Source: Thiorhodococcus mannitoliphagus (GTDB lineage Bacteria; Pseudomonadota; Gammaproteobacteria; Chromatiales; Chromatiaceae). Taken from it: a stretch of 64,000 nt of DNA. The stretch spans positions 62,001-126,000 of the forward strand of contig NZ_JAAIJR010000001.1 in NCBI RefSeq assembly GCF_010915725.1, given 5' to 3'. Below the pieces are notes generated by a model, which was given only the letters and a program-made list of their open reading frames with translations, did not search any database and was not told where the DNA came from. The position numbers were made by a program, and so were the translations under genes. Position 1 is the first letter of the stretch. Each line of letters starts with the position of its first letter. Below are positions 9,431-18,197 of the stretch, in pieces.

Positions 9431-10867
9431 TTATCCAGTTGCACTCATCGCCAAGGCCTCATCCGCGCGCGCCCGAATCTCAGCGAGGCGTTGCTGATTC
9501 TGTGTGGCGCCGTTCTCGTAGACGGTCTGCAGCGCCTCATCCCAGCCGGACTCGACCGGAAGCTCGACCCGCTGCGTGCGCCAAGCCCCGAACTCCGGGT
9601 TGTGCAAGAGTGTCAGGCGCCCGCCCTTGGAGGCCTTTTCCGGGTCGTCCTTGGGCCGTTTGAAGACATCCTGCCATTGACCGTCGATCCGGATAGCGCA
9701 GGCCTTGAGGGCGAACTTCTGGGTGTCGCGGTCCAGTCGCTGCAGCAAGGCGCCTCCCATCCCAAAGGCCAGGTTCTCGGCCGAGAAGCCTGCCCGCTCC
9801 GCCTCGGCCAGGATCTCAGCAATGGATGCGTACTCGACGCCGTCGCCTTGAATGACGCGCACCTGGTTGAGCACCCGATAGCCCTTGCCATTGATGGTGG
9901 TGCCATAGCCCTCTGCCAACTGCTCCAGGGTGCGCCGGACGACCGTGGGCGGATGTCCCGAATCGGGTCGAATCACCACCGTCGCGCCGGACGCGATCAC
10001 CTGCTGACGCAGCTCCCGATTCCAGAAGCCAACGGCCCGCTCCAGATCATAGGAGTCCGAGACCACGGCAAGCAGTGCCCCTGGGCGTGCGAAGCGGTCG
10101 AGCATGTTGCGATAGGCATCGACCTCCCGCGCCTCGCCCCAGGCCGTGACGGTCGAGTGCTCGGTCGCGGGAATGGAGAAGGCAGCCATGTCAGCGTCAT
10201 AGTAGCGATTGGCCGCCATGACCCCGACAACCGTGTCGGACCCTTGGAAGCTCACCAAGTGGGCCGCGCCGCCCAGGGCGGCGGACTCCAATGAGCTGAC
10301 ACCACGCGACCCGAAGTCGTGGAGCATGAAGGGCAAACCGGCCAATGTGTCCGCGGTTTGCTCGAGGTAGCGCAGGATCAGTGCCTTCACATGCCAGCTG
10401 ATGGTCGCCACCGTCGTCGGATACCAGATTGCGCGGAGGATCGCGGTCTCGGCGAATTGCCCGATCCAGGGCACCCGTTCATCTGTCGACTCGAGGGTCG
10501 CAAGGACCTGTCGAGCGGGGACCAGAGATCCCTCGGGCACGGCGCGAATGCGGATCGGCAGAAAGCCCTGGTGCCGCTCTAAGATGTATTCCCAGCCCTC
10601 TCGATTGAATGGCGAGCCGGACATGTGCCGGGCATAGAAGTCCGCCGCCTCGTCGATCATCTCGCGGGTGATGGGCCGGCTCAGGTACTCCAAGATGAAC
10701 ATCTGCAGGCCAAAGAAGAGGCTGTGTTCGAAGCGCCCTCCCCTGGACTCCACATAGCTGAAGACGGACTCCGTTCCTGGTGGAAACTGGGCGTAGTGCG
10801 ATTCCTTGTAGGAATCCGTGTTGAGGATGAAGTTGGATTGCAGTCTGGACAGCGTGTCGATCGTCAT
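9431..10867 (-). CDS. nadV: nicotinamide phosphoribosyltransferase (NadV/NAMPT family)
   Basis: This enzyme joins nicotinamide and PRPP to make NMN, the first step of the short NAD salvage route. The 478-residue product starts MTIDTLSRLQSNFILNTDSYK and has SYVESRGG, HDFGSRGVSSLESAALGGAA and VIRPDSGHPP, all typical of NAMPT-type enzymes. A longer frame extends upstream but has no family character; ATG 10867 has GGGAGAG just before it. It lies 100 bases downstream of the NMN adenylyltransferase gene on the same strand, so the pair makes NAD from nicotinamide. Confidence 0.92.
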   Translation of the reverse strand: MTIDTLSRLQSNFILNTDSYKESHYAQFPPGTESVFSYVESRGGRFEHSLFFGLQMFILEYLSRPITREMIDEAADFYARHMSGSPFNREGWEYILERHQGFLPIRIRAVPEGSLVPARQVLATLESTDERVPWIGQFAETAILRAIWYPTTVATISWHVKALILRYLEQTADTLAGLPFMLHDFGSRGVSSLESAALGGAAHLVSFQGSDTVVGVMAANRYYDADMAAFSIPATEHSTVTAWGEAREVDAYRNMLDRFARPGALLAVVSDSYDLERAVGFWNRELRQQVIASGATVVIRPDSGHPPTVVRRTLEQLAEGYGTTINGKGYRVLNQVRVIQGDGVEYASIAEILAEAERAGFSAENLAFGMGGALLQRLDRDTQKFALKACAIRIDGQWQDVFKRPKDDPEKASKGGRLTLLHNPEFGAWRTQRVELPVESGWDEALQTVYENGATQNQQRLAEIRARADEALAMSATG

Positions 10868-10967
10868 GGGTCTCTCCCGTTCGACCCCGGAATCCCCGGG
10901 GGTGAGCGTCGCCATCGGCGGCATGGCGGAATTGTGAGGATGCTGAGTCTGCTTCGCCCTCTGTCTG

Positions 10968-12017
10968 TCAAATCCGGCCCAGCAGGTCCTGCACGATATG
11001 GAAATGGTCCTCGAACATTTGCGCCTCGAGCGACTGAAACTCAGCCAACGAGGTCCAATGTGCCCTGCGCGCGTCGCTGCCGCCCTTGATCTTCGGCAGC
11101 GGACCAGGCCGCAAGTCGAAGAGGAAGGCGTCCGTGATGGTCCGGCCCCGCAGCGAGCGCATGGGATCGTCATAGCGCGCCCGCGCCCGAATGCTGCCGC
11201 GCAGCACCGGCTCGGGAACCTTGATGCCGGTCTCCTCACGCAGCTCTCGGATGACGGCGTCCTCAATGCGCTCATCGGCATTTAGGAAGCCTCCAGGCAG
11301 CGCAAGCAGACCCCTGCCCGGATGAGCACCGCGCTCGACAAGCAGGATATGGCCTGCCTGAATCACGACCGCGTCGACCGTCTGGAAGATGGGTGGATAG
11401 CGCAGCCCCTCGAACTGGGACCGGTAGCGTCTGATGAAGTCCCACTCAGTGCGCAGTGCCCGCCAGGCATCGGCGTGCGAGGCGATCCAGTCACCTAGTA
11501 GTGTCTTGACGCCATTCGGTATTGGCTGCCCGCCGAGGGTCTTCGCGAGATCAGCTTCCGGCAGGCCTAGCAGTGCGTCACGGATCTGGGTCGCGGATAG
11601 GATGCTGATCTCCTCGACCGGACAGAGGTCCCATTGCGGGAAGAGATCGAGATAATCAGAGGTCTGGTCCTTGCGATGTCCCACCAGGATGACGGACGCA
11701 TCTCCTCCGGCCGCTGCGCCAACGATGCCATCGACGGCTGCTTGGACTGCCGTGACCCATTGCGGCAGATTGTAGAGTCGATCAGACACGCCAGAGATGA
11801 TGACCCGATCGCGCAAGCCAAGGGGGATCGCCGCCTCGATCATTTCGCGACGCTCGGCGTAGCTGAAGGGATCGCGGATGTTACGCGGGCGATTGATGGA
11901 TCCAACCAGGACGATCAGCTTGGATGCGTGATCGAGCGCCTGAGTCAGGCAGGCGAGGTGGCCGTCGTGGAACGGCTGGAAGCGGCCGATGTAGACCGCG
12001 AAGTCATAGCGATTCAT
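10968..12017 (-). CDS. bifunctional NMN adenylyltransferase / Nudix hydrolase
   Basis: The N-terminal half is an NadM-type nucleotidyltransferase that turns NMN and ATP into NAD. It shows YIGRFQPFHDGHLACLTQAL with the H-x-G-H motif, and ILSATQIRDALL near its end. The C-terminal half is a Nudix domain with GGFLNADERIEDAVIRELREETG (given here in two parts: GGFLNADE and REXREETG). This fusion is known, and the Nudix part is often an ADP-ribose pyrophosphatase. ATG 12017 gives 349 residues and matches the catalytic N-terminus better than an upstream in-frame start. It is the first gene of the pair with nadV. Confidence 0.93.
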   Translation of the reverse strand: MNRYDFAVYIGRFQPFHDGHLACLTQALDHASKLIVLVGSINRPRNIRDPFSYAERREMIEAAIPLGLRDRVIISGVSDRLYNLPQWVTAVQAAVDGIVGAAAGGDASVILVGHRKDQTSDYLDLFPQWDLCPVEEISILSATQIRDALLGLPEADLAKTLGGQPIPNGVKTLLGDWIASHADAWRALRTEWDFIRRYRSQFEGLRYPPIFQTVDAVVIQAGHILLVERGAHPGRGLLALPGGFLNADERIEDAVIRELREETGIKVPEPVLRGSIRARARYDDPMRSLRGRTITDAFLFDLRPGPLPKIKGGSDARRAHWTSLAEFQSLEAQMFEDHFHIVQDLLGRI

Positions 12018-12107
12018 GGGAATCCCCCAAGAATGTCGATTGATCGCCACCGTCTATCGGTGGCCCATGGCTCAACCCGAGCCACTGACTTGAGCATAGT
12101 CGTCAGG

Positions 12108-12137
12108 TCCGACGAAGGTCAATCGACGTTCGTCGGA
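12108..12137. promoter_or_regulatory. 30-base inverted repeat between divergent genes
   Basis: TCCGACGAA at 12108-12116 and TTCGTCGGA at 12129-12137 are perfect complements, separated by 12 bases. It lies 91 bases upstream of the NAD salvage start and 169 bases upstream of the transketolase start, with no T-run for a terminator. A dimeric repressor site is the likeliest reading. The regulator is unknown. Confidence 0.5.
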
Positions 12138-12305
12138 TCCCGCACCCTCCTGGCTGAGCGACCGCCACAGGACGGCGTCCGCGATGTCCTTGATGCCCGC
12201 CCTTCACCGCAGTAATCTCGCGACCTTCCAGCGGAGCGCGGCGAATCATGGTGTCACGCCTTCGCCTCGGCCGATCATCCCAGCGTTCAAACCGAGACAA
12301 CTGCT

Positions 12306-13250
12306 ATGGAAGAAGTCGGTATCCAGGCGCATGCGCAGCCACAGGCGGCGCAGATTCGCAGCGTGGCGGACGCGGTCCGGCGGCGCGTTCTCGAGCACAC
12401 GCTCAACAACAATGGCGGCTATCTGAGCCAGGCCTGCTCGTCGGCGGAGATCCTAGCGACCCTTTACCTCGGCATCATGCGACTGGGGTCGAGTCAGGAG
12501 CCGCTGGTGCCGCGCCCTTTCGCCGGCGTTCCAAGTAGCGACAATCCGCATGCCTTCACTGGCGCGGGCTACAACGGCCCCAAGGCGCCTGAGCTAGATC
12601 GCTTCATTTTCTCGCCAGTTCACTATGCGTTGGTCCTCTATTCGCTCCTGATCGAGCTTGGTCGCCTTGGTCCGGATGCCTTGGACGCCTTCAATCAAGA
12701 CGGGAGCACCGTCGAACTCATCGGTGCCGAGCATTCGCCTGGTCACGAGGTCACGGCGGGCTCCTTGGCTCAGGCGATCAGCCAGGCCGGTGGTATCGCC
12801 CTCGCGCGTCGTTTGCGTGGCGAGACCGGGCGCGTCTGGGTCTTCATGTCGGACGGCGAGTTTCAAGAGGGTCAGACCTGGGAGGCCTTCGCCGCTCTCG
12901 CCTACCATCGGATCGGCAACATCGGGATCTATGTCGACGCCAACGCCCAGCAGTGCGACGGCCCCATGGACGCCGTCATGGGAATCGAGCCCTTGGCCGA
13001 GCGTCTACGCGCCTTTGGGGCAGAGGTGCATGAGGTCGATGGCCACGATCCAGAGGCCTTGGCCGCTCCCGCCTTGGGATCTGGTGAGCGTGATCGACCC
13101 TTGGTGGTGATCGCGCGAACCGATCCTTGCCGCGGGCTGGAGCAGCTGCGCGAGCGTGCGCCCAAGCTCCACTATGTCCGCTTCAAGAGCGACGAGGAAT
13201 TCGCAACCTACCGCACCCTGCTCGAGACCTTGCGCCAGGAGGCGTGCTGA
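12306..13250 (+). CDS. transketolase-like, N-terminal (thiamine diphosphate-binding) subunit
   Basis: Split transketolases carry the diphosphate-binding half and the pyrimidine-binding half on separate chains. This 314-residue chain has the family's NNNGGYLSQACSSAEILATLY, GHEVTAGSLAQAISQAGGIA, and the ThDP motif GDG-like block SDGEFQEGQTWEA ending at VDANAQQ. Its stop overlaps the next ATG (TGATG), so the two halves are made together. Split forms occur in sugar-specific pathways as well as the pentose phosphate cycle, and the RuBisCO-like gene that follows suggests a dedicated role. Confidence 0.88.
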   Translation: MEEVGIQAHAQPQAAQIRSVADAVRRRVLEHTLNNNGGYLSQACSSAEILATLYLGIMRLGSSQEPLVPRPFAGVPSSDNPHAFTGAGYNGPKAPELDRFIFSPVHYALVLYSLLIELGRLGPDALDAFNQDGSTVELIGAEHSPGHEVTAGSLAQAISQAGGIALARRLRGETGRVWVFMSDGEFQEGQTWEAFAALAYHRIGNIGIYVDANAQQCDGPMDAVMGIEPLAERLRAFGAEVHEVDGHDPEALAAPALGSGERDRPLVVIARTDPCRGLEQLRERAPKLHYVRFKSDEEFATYRTLLETLRQEAC

Positions 13251-14257
13251 TGGAAAGCGTACAACGTCCCCATCGAGAGAATCTGATCCACTGGGCCGCG
13301 AGCCGCCCCGAGGTTCTGGTCCTGTCCGCCGATCTCACCTCCTCCTGCGAGGCGGACGGCTTCCGCGATGCTTATCCAGAGCGCTTCTTTTCCATGGGGA
13401 TGGCGGAGCAGAATATGATGGGCTTCGCGGCCGGTCTCGCCCGCGAGGGATTCTTCCCCTACATCCACACCTTTGCGGTCTTCATCTGCCGTCGGCCCTT
13501 CGATCAGGTTGCCATGTCGATCGCCTACCCCAACCTCCCGGTCAGGCTGATTGGCTTCCTCCCCGGCATTACGACAGCCGGCGGGGTAACCCATCAGGCG
13601 ATCGATGACATTGCGCTGATGCGCATCCTGCCCAACATGCGGATTCTCGAGTGCGGTGACGCCACCGATGTCGAGTCTGTCCTAGATGTGGCCCAAGCCA
13701 TCGACGGCCCCGTCTACGTGCGCATGCTGCGGGGCGAGGTGCCGCGGCTCTTCGATGAGACCAAGCCCCTCGTCTTCAATCGCGCTCGGGTCTTGAGCCA
13801 GGGCTCGGATGCCGTGGTCCTTTCCACCGGCATCTGCACCGAGGAGGCCATGCGGGCGACCACGGCCGTGCGCGAGCGCGGGCTGGATGTCGGCCACCTG
13901 CACGTTTCCACGTTGAAGCCGTTCGACGACCCCAGCGTCCTCGAGGCCATTGCCAATGCCAGGCGCGGCGTCATCACCATGGAGAATCACAGCGTGATCG
14001 GCGGCCTCGGCTCCGCGGTGGCGGAACTCATGGCCGAGCAGGGAATCGGCACGCGCCTCGTGCGTCTCGGTCTTCAGGACAGCTACGCGCACGGTGCCAG
14101 TCGCCAATACCTGATGCGGGAGTACGGTCTGGATGCAATGGCCCTCGTCCGCGCGCTCGAGTCCTTGCTCACGGGGCCCTTGGGGCTCACCGAGCAGGAT
14201 TTGGCAGGGGTCCGGCTAGAGACCATGCGGCAGGTGGACAAGACCGAGGATCTCTAA
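13250..14257 (+). CDS. transketolase-like, C-terminal (pyrimidine-binding) subunit
   Basis: This is the partner chain of the preceding gene, 335 residues from ATG 13250. It has RFFSMGMAEQNMMGFAAGLA, with the catalytic Glu of the pyrimidine-binding domain, then FAVFICRRPFDQV and GGVTHQAIDDIALMR. A C-terminal domain follows (VVLSTGICTEEAM, HVSTLKPFD, ENHSVIGGLGSAVAE). A longer frame upstream is inside the first subunit and is not used. It is 78 bases from the RuBisCO-like gene. Confidence 0.9.
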   Translation: MESVQRPHRENLIHWAASRPEVLVLSADLTSSCEADGFRDAYPERFFSMGMAEQNMMGFAAGLAREGFFPYIHTFAVFICRRPFDQVAMSIAYPNLPVRLIGFLPGITTAGGVTHQAIDDIALMRILPNMRILECGDATDVESVLDVAQAIDGPVYVRMLRGEVPRLFDETKPLVFNRARVLSQGSDAVVLSTGICTEEAMRATTAVRERGLDVGHLHVSTLKPFDDPSVLEAIANARRGVITMENHSVIGGLGSAVAELMAEQGIGTRLVRLGLQDSYAHGASRQYLMREYGLDAMALVRALESLLTGPLGLTEQDLAGVRLETMRQVDKTEDL

Positions 14258-14335
14258 GCCCAGGCATTCCGAACTCGACCTATCCGGTCGGGCTCGGCGC
14301 TCGCAGCCACCCATCAGCTTTCGCGGACTTCGCCC

Positions 14336-15511
14336 ATGCCCGAGCCATCCGCCTTGTCGCTCAGTGGTGAGCGCTTCAACGCCCTCTATCACATCACCTC
14401 GCCAGCGGCGGAGGTGGAGGCGCGTGCCAGAGATATCTGCGTCGAGCAGACGGTGGAGTTTCCTGAGGCCCTGATCACCAGTGCCGCGATTCGCGACCAG
14501 ATCATTGGCCGTCTTGAGTCCGTCGAGGAGATCGGCCCCGAGCGATTCGCCGCGCGGATCAGCTATCCGATCGAGGCGGCCGGTCGCGAGCTGACGCAAC
14601 TCCTCAACGTCCTCTTTGGCAACATCAGCATCAAGCCTCGCGTGCGGTTGGTGCGTTTCGATCTGCCCAATACCCTGAGCCAGGTATACAAGGGTCCCAG
14701 ATTCGGTCAGGCTGGACTCCGGGACCTGCTCGGGGTCCATGATCGCCCCCTGCTTTGCACGGCCATCAAGCCCATGGGCCTGTCGCCGACCGAGCTCGCC
14801 GAGCTGGCCTACCAGCTGGCACTCGGTGGGATCGACCTCATCAAGGACGATCACGGTCTCACCGACCAGAGCTTCTGCCCTTTCGACGAGCGCATCCAGC
14901 GCTGTGCGGAGGCCGTGGCGCGCGCCAACGCAGAGACTGACAAGCGCTGTCTCTATTTACCCAACGTCTCCGCCCCTGCCGGGGAGATCGACGCCCGGGC
15001 CCGGCTTGCCAAGGACGCCGGCGCCGGGGGCTATCTCTTTTGTCCTGGTCTCTGCGGATTGGATGCCATGCGCCGTCTAGCCGATGACGATAGCCTTGGC
15101 TTGCCGATCCTCAGTCACCCGGCCTTCCAAGGCAGCTATTGTCTTGATGCCGATTCCGGGATCGCCCACGCTGTGCTCTATGGTCAACTCAACCGGCTCG
15201 GGGGTGCCGATGCCACCATCTTCCCGAATTGGGGCGGCCGCTTCTCATACACCAAGGCGGAATGTCTGGACCTGGTGGACGGCGCTACACGGGATATGGG
15301 AGGGATCTCACCCATCCTGCCGGTGCCGGCTGGAGGCATGCGCCTAGAGCGTGTCTCAGAGATGGTCGACTTCTACGGAAGAGACGTGATCTTGCTCATC
15401 GGCGGGGACCTGCATGCCCAGGGCGTCGACCTCGTCGAGAGCTGCCGCCGCTTCGAGAGGCTCGCGCGTCAGTCCTCGGCAGCGACCGGCGGCATGCGAT
15501 CCATGAAATAG
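14336..15511 (+). CDS. RuBisCO-like protein (form IV)
   Basis: The 391-residue protein follows the large-subunit fold but not all its catalytic residues. AIKPMG (Lys145) matches RuBisCO Lys175. LIKDDHG puts Lys170 and Asp172 where RuBisCO has the carbamylated Lys201 and Asp203, but the metal ligand Glu204 is His173. The loop 6 Lys334 region reads YGQLNRLGGADA, without the lysine. GGDLHAQG replaces the phosphate-binding GGG region. These changes mean no ordinary CO2 fixation. Form IV proteins act as enolases, isomerases or decarboxylases on other sugar phosphates. Downstream of a split transketolase, a sugar-phosphate role is likely; the substrate is unknown. It overlaps the convergent DUF599 gene by 43 bases. 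Confidence 0.88.
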   Translation: MPEPSALSLSGERFNALYHITSPAAEVEARARDICVEQTVEFPEALITSAAIRDQIIGRLESVEEIGPERFAARISYPIEAAGRELTQLLNVLFGNISIKPRVRLVRFDLPNTLSQVYKGPRFGQAGLRDLLGVHDRPLLCTAIKPMGLSPTELAELAYQLALGGIDLIKDDHGLTDQSFCPFDERIQRCAEAVARANAETDKRCLYLPNVSAPAGEIDARARLAKDAGAGGYLFCPGLCGLDAMRRLADDDSLGLPILSHPAFQGSYCLDADSGIAHAVLYGQLNRLGGADATIFPNWGGRFSYTKAECLDLVDGATRDMGGISPILPVPAGGMRLERVSEMVDFYGRDVILLIGGDLHAQGVDLVESCRRFERLARQSSAATGGMRSMK

Positions 15512-16149
15512 AGCATGCTGACCAGCAGCAGGCTGGCAACGGCCATGAGATGCGGGCCGAATAGCCAGAAGACGAGCGGAACGGCCAGGTAGTAGGCACG
15601 CATGCCCGCGCTGTAGAAGGATCCGGCGCGGTTCAGATGGGCAGCGACCTGCTCCGGGTCGACCGCCGCGGGGCGCAGCTGGGGCGGCAGACTGACCTGA
15701 AATCCGACGTGGTTGTAAAGCCTGACCGACATGGCGAAGCTGAAGAAGGCGATGAGCAGGTCGGCGAGAAGCACGATGAGTTTCAGCTGCCAAAGCCCCG
15801 GATGCCGTGACCCGAAGAGATTCAGGGTATGCCAGTCTTGCGCGATCTCGTCCGCCTGGCCGGTTAGACTGAGCACGCCCATGCTGAGAATCACCGAGGT
15901 CGAGGCGAAGAAGGTCGCGGCCATGGTCGAGTTGCGGAGCGTCTGCACGCCAAGGATCGCGTGACTGGGCTCGGCCATGATGTTCTGCACCCAGCTCCGC
16001 CGTGCCTTGCGATTGACGCTCTGGACCGTGAAGTTGGGGTTCTGTCGGACGCGGATCGCCAGGAAGAGGTGGTAGCCGATCAGGACCGCGGCGCCGAATC
16101 CGCACCAAATGATGTCACCGCTGTATTCATGCCACCAGTCTTGCATCAC
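15469..16149 (-). CDS. DUF599-family membrane protein
   Basis: The 226-residue protein has about four hydrophobic segments: IIWCGFGAAVLIGYHLFLAI, TFFASTSVILSMGVLSL, LIVLLADLLIAFFSFAM and YYLAVPLVFWLFGPHLMAVA. The family is conserved in Proteobacteria but has no established function. The start may be either of two adjacent ATGs (16149 or 16146). It follows mutM by 18 bases on the same strand, and its 3' end overlaps the RuBisCO-like gene on the other strand. Confidence 0.75.
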   Translation of the reverse strand: MMQDWWHEYSGDIIWCGFGAAVLIGYHLFLAIRVRQNPNFTVQSVNRKARRSWVQNIMAEPSHAILGVQTLRNSTMAATFFASTSVILSMGVLSLTGQADEIAQDWHTLNLFGSRHPGLWQLKLIVLLADLLIAFFSFAMSVRLYNHVGFQVSLPPQLRPAAVDPEQVAAHLNRAGSFYSAGMRAYYLAVPLVFWLFGPHLMAVASLLLVSMLYFMDRMPPVAAED

Positions 16150-16167
16150 ATTGCCTCTAGGATCTTC

Positions 16168-16995
16168 TCAGTGCTGACAGCGCGCGCAATAGAAGCTGGA
16201 TCGCTGTCCGATGCGCCGCAGTCGGATTGGCTCCCCGCAGCGCTTGCACGCCTCCCCTTCCCGTCCATAGACCCGCAGCGACTGCGCGAAGTAGCCGGGC
16301 TGACCGTCCTCCTGGACGAAATCCCGCAGTGTCGTGCCGCCCTGAGAGATGGATTCGGTGAGCACCGCGCGAATCACTTCGGCAAGCCGGCGATAACGGT
16401 CAATGCCGACACGGCCACAGCGTCGCGTCGGATGAATGCCGGCGAGAAAGAGCGATTCATTGGCATAGATGTTCCCCACCCCGACGACGACGGACGCATC
16501 CATGATGAATGACTTGACCGCGATCCGGCGGCCTCGGCTCGCGGCATAGAGATAGTCGCCGTCGAATTGGTCGCCGAGCGGCTCTGGCCCCAGCCGGCTC
16601 AGCAAGGGGTGCTGTTGCTCCGCGATCTGGGGTGTCTCTGCTGTCCACAAGAAGATCCCGAATCTGCGCGGATCGTGAAATCTCAGGCAACGTTGGTCGC
16701 TGACGACCAGATCCAGATGATCGTGACGACGCGGCGGGCTGGTCGCTGGGACGACCCGCAGGCTCCCGGACATCCCCAGATGGATGATGAGGGTGCCCCG
16801 CTCGAGTCCCATGAGAATGTATTTACTGCGTCGAGACAGGGTGCAAATCCGCTGTCCTGCGACCAAATCGGCCGTCTCCGGAGCGATCGGTAATCGCAGC
16901 CGTGGCTCACGCACCAACAGGGCCTGAACGCGCTTTCCCTCGAGATGGGGTCTGATCCCACGCACTGTGGTTTCGACCTCTGGCAGCTCTGGCAT
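16168..16995 (-). CDS. mutM: formamidopyrimidine-DNA glycosylase (Fpg/MutM)
   Basis: MutM removes oxidised purines such as 8-oxoguanine and nicks the abasic site. The catalytic N-terminus [13 protein letters not shown] is intact (Pro after Met removal, then Glu). The helix-two-turn-helix region reads [20 protein letters not shown]. The C-terminal zinc finger has CKRCGEP and FYCARCQH, with all four cysteines. Length 275 is normal. It is 8 bases downstream of the DUF4340 gene and so is probably co-transcribed with the ABC gene set. Confidence 0.97.
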   Translation of the reverse strand: MPELPEVETTVRGIRPHLEGKRVQALLVREPRLRLPIAPETADLVAGQRICTLSRRSKYILMGLERGTLIIHLGMSGSLRVVPATSPPRRHDHLDLVVSDQRCLRFHDPRRFGIFLWTAETPQIAEQQHPLLSRLGPEPLGDQFDGDYLYAASRGRRIAVKSFIMDASVVVGVGNIYANESLFLAGIHPTRRCGRVGIDRYRRLAEVIRAVLTESISQGGTTLRDFVQEDGQPGYFAQSLRVYGREGEACKRCGEPIRLRRIGQRSSFYCARCQH

Positions 16996-17003
16996 CGGCT
17001 GGC

Positions 17004-18197
17004 CTAATAGGGCGCAGCGGGCTCTTGGACTGTCCCGGCTGGCGGATTGGGGGCGAAGGGATCGACCCCGAATCCAAAGGGGTTAGCGCTCTCGCTCTGG
17101 GGCAATCGCTGCGGTGGGCTAGGCACTTCGGGCGATAGCGGAATCTCCCGTCCATCCGGTGTGAGCTTGAATACAGGAGGTTCGCTCAAGCGCGCATCTC
17201 CCGGAATGATTCGGTTCGGATCTCCTGGCGGAGCGTAAGGCACCCTTTGCGTCGGTACCGGGCCAAAGGTGTCCACGATGATCTCATCCGGCGACATTTG
17301 GATCATGGTGTCAGGGATCATGGTGTCAGGAATCATCGGCTCCTCGGTGGGCATGACCACAGGGGCGGCGGCCGGCATCGGTGATGCCGCGACTGGCTCG
17401 GGCGGCGTCGGATCCACCGCATTCGGATCCAGCTCAAGCTCCGGCGGTTCCGTCAGGACATAGAGCAACCCTTGGTCCAAGCGTGCCCACCGCCGCCGAC
17501 TCTCGGAGACGATGAAGCGCAGTGTCGTGCCGTCATCCATCTTCAGCGCCGCCTGCACGCCACTGGGATCTTCCGCCAAGGTCTCGACCCGCTCGGCGAT
17601 CACTTCGTTGAGCCCTGTGACGCTTGCCGTCGTCAGCGGTATCCCGTCGAGCCGCCCGAAAACCGGGTTGAAGTCGCGTGGCAGAAGCTTGAGCGAGACA
17701 TAGTCGATCGGCGGTGCGATCAAGAGATGGTAGAAGCGATCGGAGATCAAATGGACCAGACCGGCGGCCGCGACATAGCGTGACTGGCCTAAGGGATCGA
17801 TATCGCCAAAGCTCAGCACTTCGGAATCGAGCTGGAGCTTGAGCCTGGGCGGCGCGAGTTTGAGTTCGTCGAGCGCGGCGGACGCCTCGGGGAAACTGCG
17901 GATCACGGGTGTGTCGAGGATTTCGAGCAACTTTTGTACCCGCGCGTCGTCTGCGTCGACCTGCATCGGCTCTTCCATCTTCCAGCCCAAGAGATCCTGA
18001 GCGAGGACGATGGTCGGGTCACCATCACGCGCGATACGGATTCGATAGAGATTCTTGGCCTCGAGGTCTGTCAGGGTGGGCACGGATCGCCCGGCGTTGA
18101 TCTCGCTGCGCATCAACATGGCCAGCACGACCACGGCGATCAAGAGCACCAGGTTGATCAGCCAACGCTGTTTCACTGCCCCCTCCAACGATACCAA
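17004..18197 (-). CDS. DUF4340 domain-containing membrane-anchored protein
   Basis: The 397-residue protein has one N-terminal membrane segment ([18 protein letters not shown]) and a long extracytoplasmic part. DUF4340 genes usually follow GldF/GldG-type ABC genes, as here, where it overlaps the GldG-like gene by 25 bases. The last third is Pro/Met-rich and low complexity, with a tandem MIPDT encoded by a perfect 15-base duplication at 17301-17330. The function is not known; a role in a cell-envelope transport complex is inferred from neighbours. Confidence 0.75.
   Translation of the reverse strand: MVSLEGAVKQRWLINLVLLIAVVVLAMLMRSEINAGRSVPTLTDLEAKNLYRIRIARDGDPTIVLAQDLLGWKMEEPMQVDADDARVQKLLEILDTPVIRSFPEASAALDELKLAPPRLKLQLDSEVLSFGDIDPLGQSRYVAAAGLVHLISDRFYHLLIAPPIDYVSLKLLPRDFNPVFGRLDGIPLTTASVTGLNEVIAERVETLAEDPSGVQAALKMDDGTTLRFIVSESRRRWARLDQGLLYVLTEPPELELDPNAVDPTPPEPVAASPMPAAAPVVMPTEEPMIPDTMIPDTMIQMSPDEIIVDTFGPVPTQRVPYAPPGDPNRIIPGDARLSEPPVFKLTPDGREIPLSPEVPSPPQRLPQSESANPFGFGVDPFAPNPPAGTVQEPAAPY
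17301..17330 (-). repeat. 2 x 15-base perfect tandem repeat inside the DUF4340 gene
   Basis: GATCATGGTGTCAGG occurs twice in a row and adds five residues (MIPDT on the coding strand) per unit. It lies in a Pro-rich tail, so copy-number change would keep the frame. Confidence 0.85.
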
